In this document: one piece after another, positions 61,881 through 64,000 of the stretch | Position numbering within the stretch: position 1 is the first letter of the stretch | Layout of the letters: each line of letters starts with the position of its first letter | NCBI RefSeq assembly: GCF_900129045.1 | Contig: NZ_FQTX01000001.1 | Location: forward strand, 310,001-374,000 | Length of the DNA stretch: 64,000 bases | Reading direction: 5' to 3' | Origin: Bifidobacterium merycicum DSM 6492 | GTDB lineage: Bacteria > Actinomycetota > Actinomycetes > Actinomycetales > Bifidobacteriaceae | Notes under the pieces: model-generated | Seen by the model: the letters and a program-made list of their open reading frames with translations, nothing else | Databases searched by the model: none | Told to the model about the DNA's origin: nothing | Program-made: the position numbers and the translations under genes

Positions 61881-61909
61881 TTCCCCGGGATCCCCACGAT
61901 CCCGGGGAA
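61881..61909 (+). terminator. Orphan terminator hairpin in the intergenic region
   Basis: TTCCCCGGGATC / GATCCCGGGGAA, a perfect 12-bp stem with loop CCCAC, followed by ATTTGCATTTC. No annotated plus-strand gene ends before it, except the possible small peptide gene at 61728-61850. Confidence 0.6.
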
Positions 61910-62101
61910 ATTTGCATTTCCGGACGGTTATGCGTCGGCGCGCGGGTCGCTCTCCGTTGTCTGCTGACTGTTGATGCGCCGTTCGTACCCGTTGTACCTT
62001 GCAACCCGTCGGTTTCCGCTTCATGCCTTCATGATGACTCGGCTGCCATCATGCCGATGATATGGTCGGCCTCGCATATACTGGGATGTTGGTTACGAGA
62101 G

Positions 62102-63283
62102 ATGGATGGGAACATGGTGCTGCAGGATAAGGGCAACGCCGAAAACCGCGGAAACGGCGGCGACGGCGATGACAATAGACGCAAGAGTGGCAGGCTATCC
62201 CCAGCGGATATGATGCGCGGAATCGGGGGAGCGGTGATGCGCGTATCGCGCGGCATGGGCGGAACCCTCCGCAAATGGTGCTCCGGTGTGAACGGCGCGA
62301 TCGCGAAACGCTGCAGAACCGTCGCCGATGCGCTGAACCCTAAGACCGCTTCGGGATTGGATGCGAAGAAGGTGTTCCGCATCCGTAGAACGGTCGTATT
62401 CTCCGGATTGGCGGTCATCATCCTGGTGGTGGCGCTCGTCGTGACTGTGGTCGTGCATACGCATAGCGGAGCCGCCGCCGACGGTTCCACGACAACGACC
62501 TCGCAGACGGACGGGCAGTCGGGCGAAGCGTCAACGACGAAGAAGACATCCGACGGCGAGGCGGCGGCATCCACATCCACGAAGTCGTCCGCGAAGACGT
62601 CCACAAAGCAAATGACCAAACAAACCACATCCACGAAGAGCGAACAGGAGAAGAACTCCTCATCCGGTTCCTCATCCGATTCCGCTACGGCGAAGAACGG
62701 TGAACAGGCGAAACTCGATGCGCTCGCGGCCACGATCAGCGATGAGGAATCCGCGAAGATCGCGGCGAAGGCGAATGAGACCGCGAACAAGAGCGGCAAG
62801 GGCGTTGCACAATACAAGTACTGCATCGCGGGCAAGGGGAACGTGGGCAAACTGGACGGATTCGCCAACACCGTGTACCGCGTGCTCAACGATTCGCGCG
62901 GTTGGCCGCGAGCCGGTGCGACCTTCACCAAGGCCGACGAGGGTTGCGACTTCACCATAGTGCTGTCCGAGGCGAAGTATCTGCCATCGTTCGACGCGGG
63001 ATGCAGCACGAAGTACAGCTGCCGCGTGGGAAACCACGTCATCATCAACCTCGATCGTTGGAATGATGGAATCGAGGATTGGAAGAAGGCGGGCGGTGAT
63101 CTCGCACGCTATCGCACCATGGTGATCAACCATGAGGTCGGTCATGCCTTGGGGCATGTCGATAACGAAACCACTTGCGCGGGCGCCGGCAAGCCCGCGC
63201 CGCTCATGCAGGAACAGTCCATGCATCTCGACGGTTGCACGGTGAACGAGTGGCCTCTCGACGTGGAGCTGTGGAGAAGCTGA
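62102..63283 (+). CDS. Membrane-anchored DUF3152 zinc-metalloprotease-like protein
   Basis: 393 residues. A cytosolic Gly/Arg-rich N terminus (about 95) is followed by one membrane helix (VVFSGLAVIILVVALVVTVV), then a long Thr/Ser/Lys-rich linker with EQEKNSSSGSSSDS, and the C-terminal DUF3152 domain outside the cell. That domain shows YKYCIAGKGNVG, GCDFTIVLSEAKYLPSF, CSTKYSCRVGNHVIINLDRW and VINHEVGHALGH, an HExxHxxGH zincin site, with MQEQSMHLDGC after it. The family is actinobacterial and its substrates are unknown. ATG 62114, within the frame, is an alternative start. Confidence 0.85.
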   Translation: MDGNMVLQDKGNAENRGNGGDGDDNRRKSGRLSPADMMRGIGGAVMRVSRGMGGTLRKWCSGVNGAIAKRCRTVADALNPKTASGLDAKKVFRIRRTVVFSGLAVIILVVALVVTVVVHTHSGAAADGSTTTTSQTDGQSGEASTTKKTSDGEAAASTSTKSSAKTSTKQMTKQTTSTKSEQEKNSSSGSSSDSATAKNGEQAKLDALAATISDEESAKIAAKANETANKSGKGVAQYKYCIAGKGNVGKLDGFANTVYRVLNDSRGWPRAGATFTKADEGCDFTIVLSEAKYLPSFDAGCSTKYSCRVGNHVIINLDRWNDGIEDWKKAGGDLARYRTMVINHEVGHALGHVDNETTCAGAGKPAPLMQEQSMHLDGCTVNEWPLDVELWRS

Positions 63284-63354
63284 AAGCGAGGGACTGTTCC
63301 ATACTTGAGTCCTTGTGAAAGGTCTGGGCTCTTTCGGCTTATATATGTGCAAGG

Positions 63355-63360
63355 TACAAT
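63355..63360 (+). promoter_or_regulatory. -10 box TACAAT, leaderless-type, restriction endonuclease gene
   Basis: TACAAT ends 6 nt before ATG 63367; no Shine-Dalgarno sequence. The gene can thus be expressed without its neighbours. Confidence 0.5.
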
Positions 63361-63366
63361 ACGGAT

Positions 63367-63954
63367 ATGGATGATAGGCATATTTTCACTAAGGCAGAGG
63401 TCGAGAGCATTCTTAACGAATGCCATGGGAAAACGTTGGAGGAAATTGATTCAGCCCATGTTCTGCAGGTATCGAAGAAAGGGAACAAAGGATATCCGGG
63501 AGCTATCATCGAACAGTCTGTTTTTGGGTATCCAGCTGATAATAAGGCTCGTCCTGATCTTTTGATTGATGGGGTGGAGGTTGAGCTTAAAACAACAGGC
63601 ATATATGAAAGAGGAAAAGGGAAAGACACATCGATTGAGGCAAAGCAGCCTGTGTCGATTACAGGAGTTAAGCCGTCTCAAATTGTTAATGAAGATTTTG
63701 AATCTTCTGTCTTCTGGCATAAATGTGCCCATCTTTTATTTGTCTATTATTGGTATGCGCATTATGCAACGCCAAAGGATCCTTCTACGTATGCGGATTT
63801 TCCAATTATGAACCATCAATTTGTTGATTTGGAGGGAAAAGACAAAGAGGCGGTTTGTAGAGATTGGACGATTGTCCGTGATTTTATTAAAAAATCCAGG
63901 AAGAATATCCAGAAAATCCGCAATCCCAATATCTCAGAATTTCATCTGAGCTGA
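63367..63954 (+). CDS. Sau3AI/MutH-type restriction endonuclease (N-terminal domain only)
   Basis: 195 residues. The MutH/Sau3AI catalytic pattern is present: Glu about 49 (GAIIEQSVFGY), Asp 64 and ExK at 73-75 (ARPDLLIDGVEVELKTTG), preceded by GKTLEEID. Such enzymes cut GATC. Sau3AI itself is about 490 residues with two related domains; here only the first is present before a stop, so it is either a single-domain relative or truncated. Base composition is far more AT-rich than the rest of the window, a sign of horizontal transfer. A methylase partner would be expected beyond the right edge. Confidence 0.82.
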   Translation: MDDRHIFTKAEVESILNECHGKTLEEIDSAHVLQVSKKGNKGYPGAIIEQSVFGYPADNKARPDLLIDGVEVELKTTGIYERGKGKDTSIEAKQPVSITGVKPSQIVNEDFESSVFWHKCAHLLFVYYWYAHYATPKDPSTYADFPIMNHQFVDLEGKDKEAVCRDWTIVRDFIKKSRKNIQKIRNPNISEFHLS

Positions 63955-64000
63955 ATGGAACGAGAGGCAAGAATGGCAGAAAGGGAAAACTCACTGTTCT
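63955..64000 (+). CDS. Possible start of next gene (partial)
   Basis: ATG 63955 immediately follows the endonuclease stop, and an open frame MEREARMAERENSLF runs off the window end. It could begin the partner gene of the endonuclease or be chance; 15 codons do not allow identification. A second ATG at 63973 is possible. Confidence 0.3.
   Translation, partial: MEREARMAERENSLF

Larger units (their letters stand above)
61572..62101. other. Long intergenic region with possible small gene and terminator
   Basis: About 530 bp between divergent genes. It includes an AT-rich patch (about 61690-61760), a possible 40-codon gene at 61728-61850 and a hairpin at 61881-61909. TATACT at about 62078 is a possible -10 for the protease gene. 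The stretch 61910-62075 shows nothing I can name. Confidence 0.5.

Overview
This window looks like chromosome from a Bifidobacterium (high-GC Actinobacteria). Supporting signs are high GC with strong GC3 bias, actinobacterial families (DUF3710, DUF3159, DUF3046 before recA, DUF3152, DUF4192, ClgR), an actinobacterial ParE next to SigA, a LexA box of the CGAAC-N4-GTTCG type at recA, and many genes whose -10 box sits 6-8 nt before the start codon (leaderless-type promoters). The genus is an inference from gene content and order; I could not run a database search.

Layout. 0-1 kb: Xer-type tyrosine recombinase. 1.2-7.0 kb: oligopeptide ABC transporter (OppA, OppB, OppC and a fused double ATPase), closed by a 54-bp perfect palindrome. 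7.2-9.8 kb (minus): two cell-envelope glycosyltransferases, the second (GT-C type) broken by a one-base C-tract frameshift. 10-17 kb: exonuclease III, DUF3710, DUF3159, RNA methyltransferase, a short binding-protein-like lipoprotein and a P-type ATPase. 17.4-20.6 kb: aconitase and a VOC protein. 20.7-25.8 kb (minus): sugar acetyltransferase with a start-region anomaly and a LacI-like operator, a DUF262/RAMA restriction-like protein, and a NarL-type two-component system. 26-29.1 kb: DUF5067 membrane protein, Bax inhibitor-1-like protein, a structured intergenic repeat and a DMT transporter. 29.1-37.4 kb: small alarmone synthetase, miaB, miaA, ftsK, pgsA, cinA-C, clgR. 37.5-41.5 kb: polar amino-acid ABC transporter with two tandem paralogous binding proteins. 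41.6-44.2 kb: DUF3046, recA, recX. 44.5-44.9 kb (minus): RNase P RNA. 45.1-51.6 kb: hpf, secA, trpD, a membrane protein and an acyltransferase. 51.7-55.0 kb (minus): PASTA-type Ser/Thr kinase and a prenyl diphosphate synthase. 55.2-60.1 kb: DUF4192 protein, sigA, parE. 60.3-63.3 kb: an unrecognised cytosolic protein and a DUF3152 zinc protease. 63.3 kb to the end: an AT-rich, probably transferred Sau3AI/MutH-type endonuclease gene.

Most of the window is ordinary core genome. The parts most worth a second look are the DUF262-(degenerate DUF1524)-RAMA protein, the AT-rich Sau3AI-like island at the right edge, two frameshift-type anomalies at C4/G4 runs, the structured intergenic repeat at 27.84-27.99 kb, a possible 40-residue hydrophobic/basic peptide gene with its own terminator at 61.7-61.9 kb, and the recurrent leaderless promoter layout. 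No tRNA, CRISPR array, insertion sequence or complete prophage was seen.
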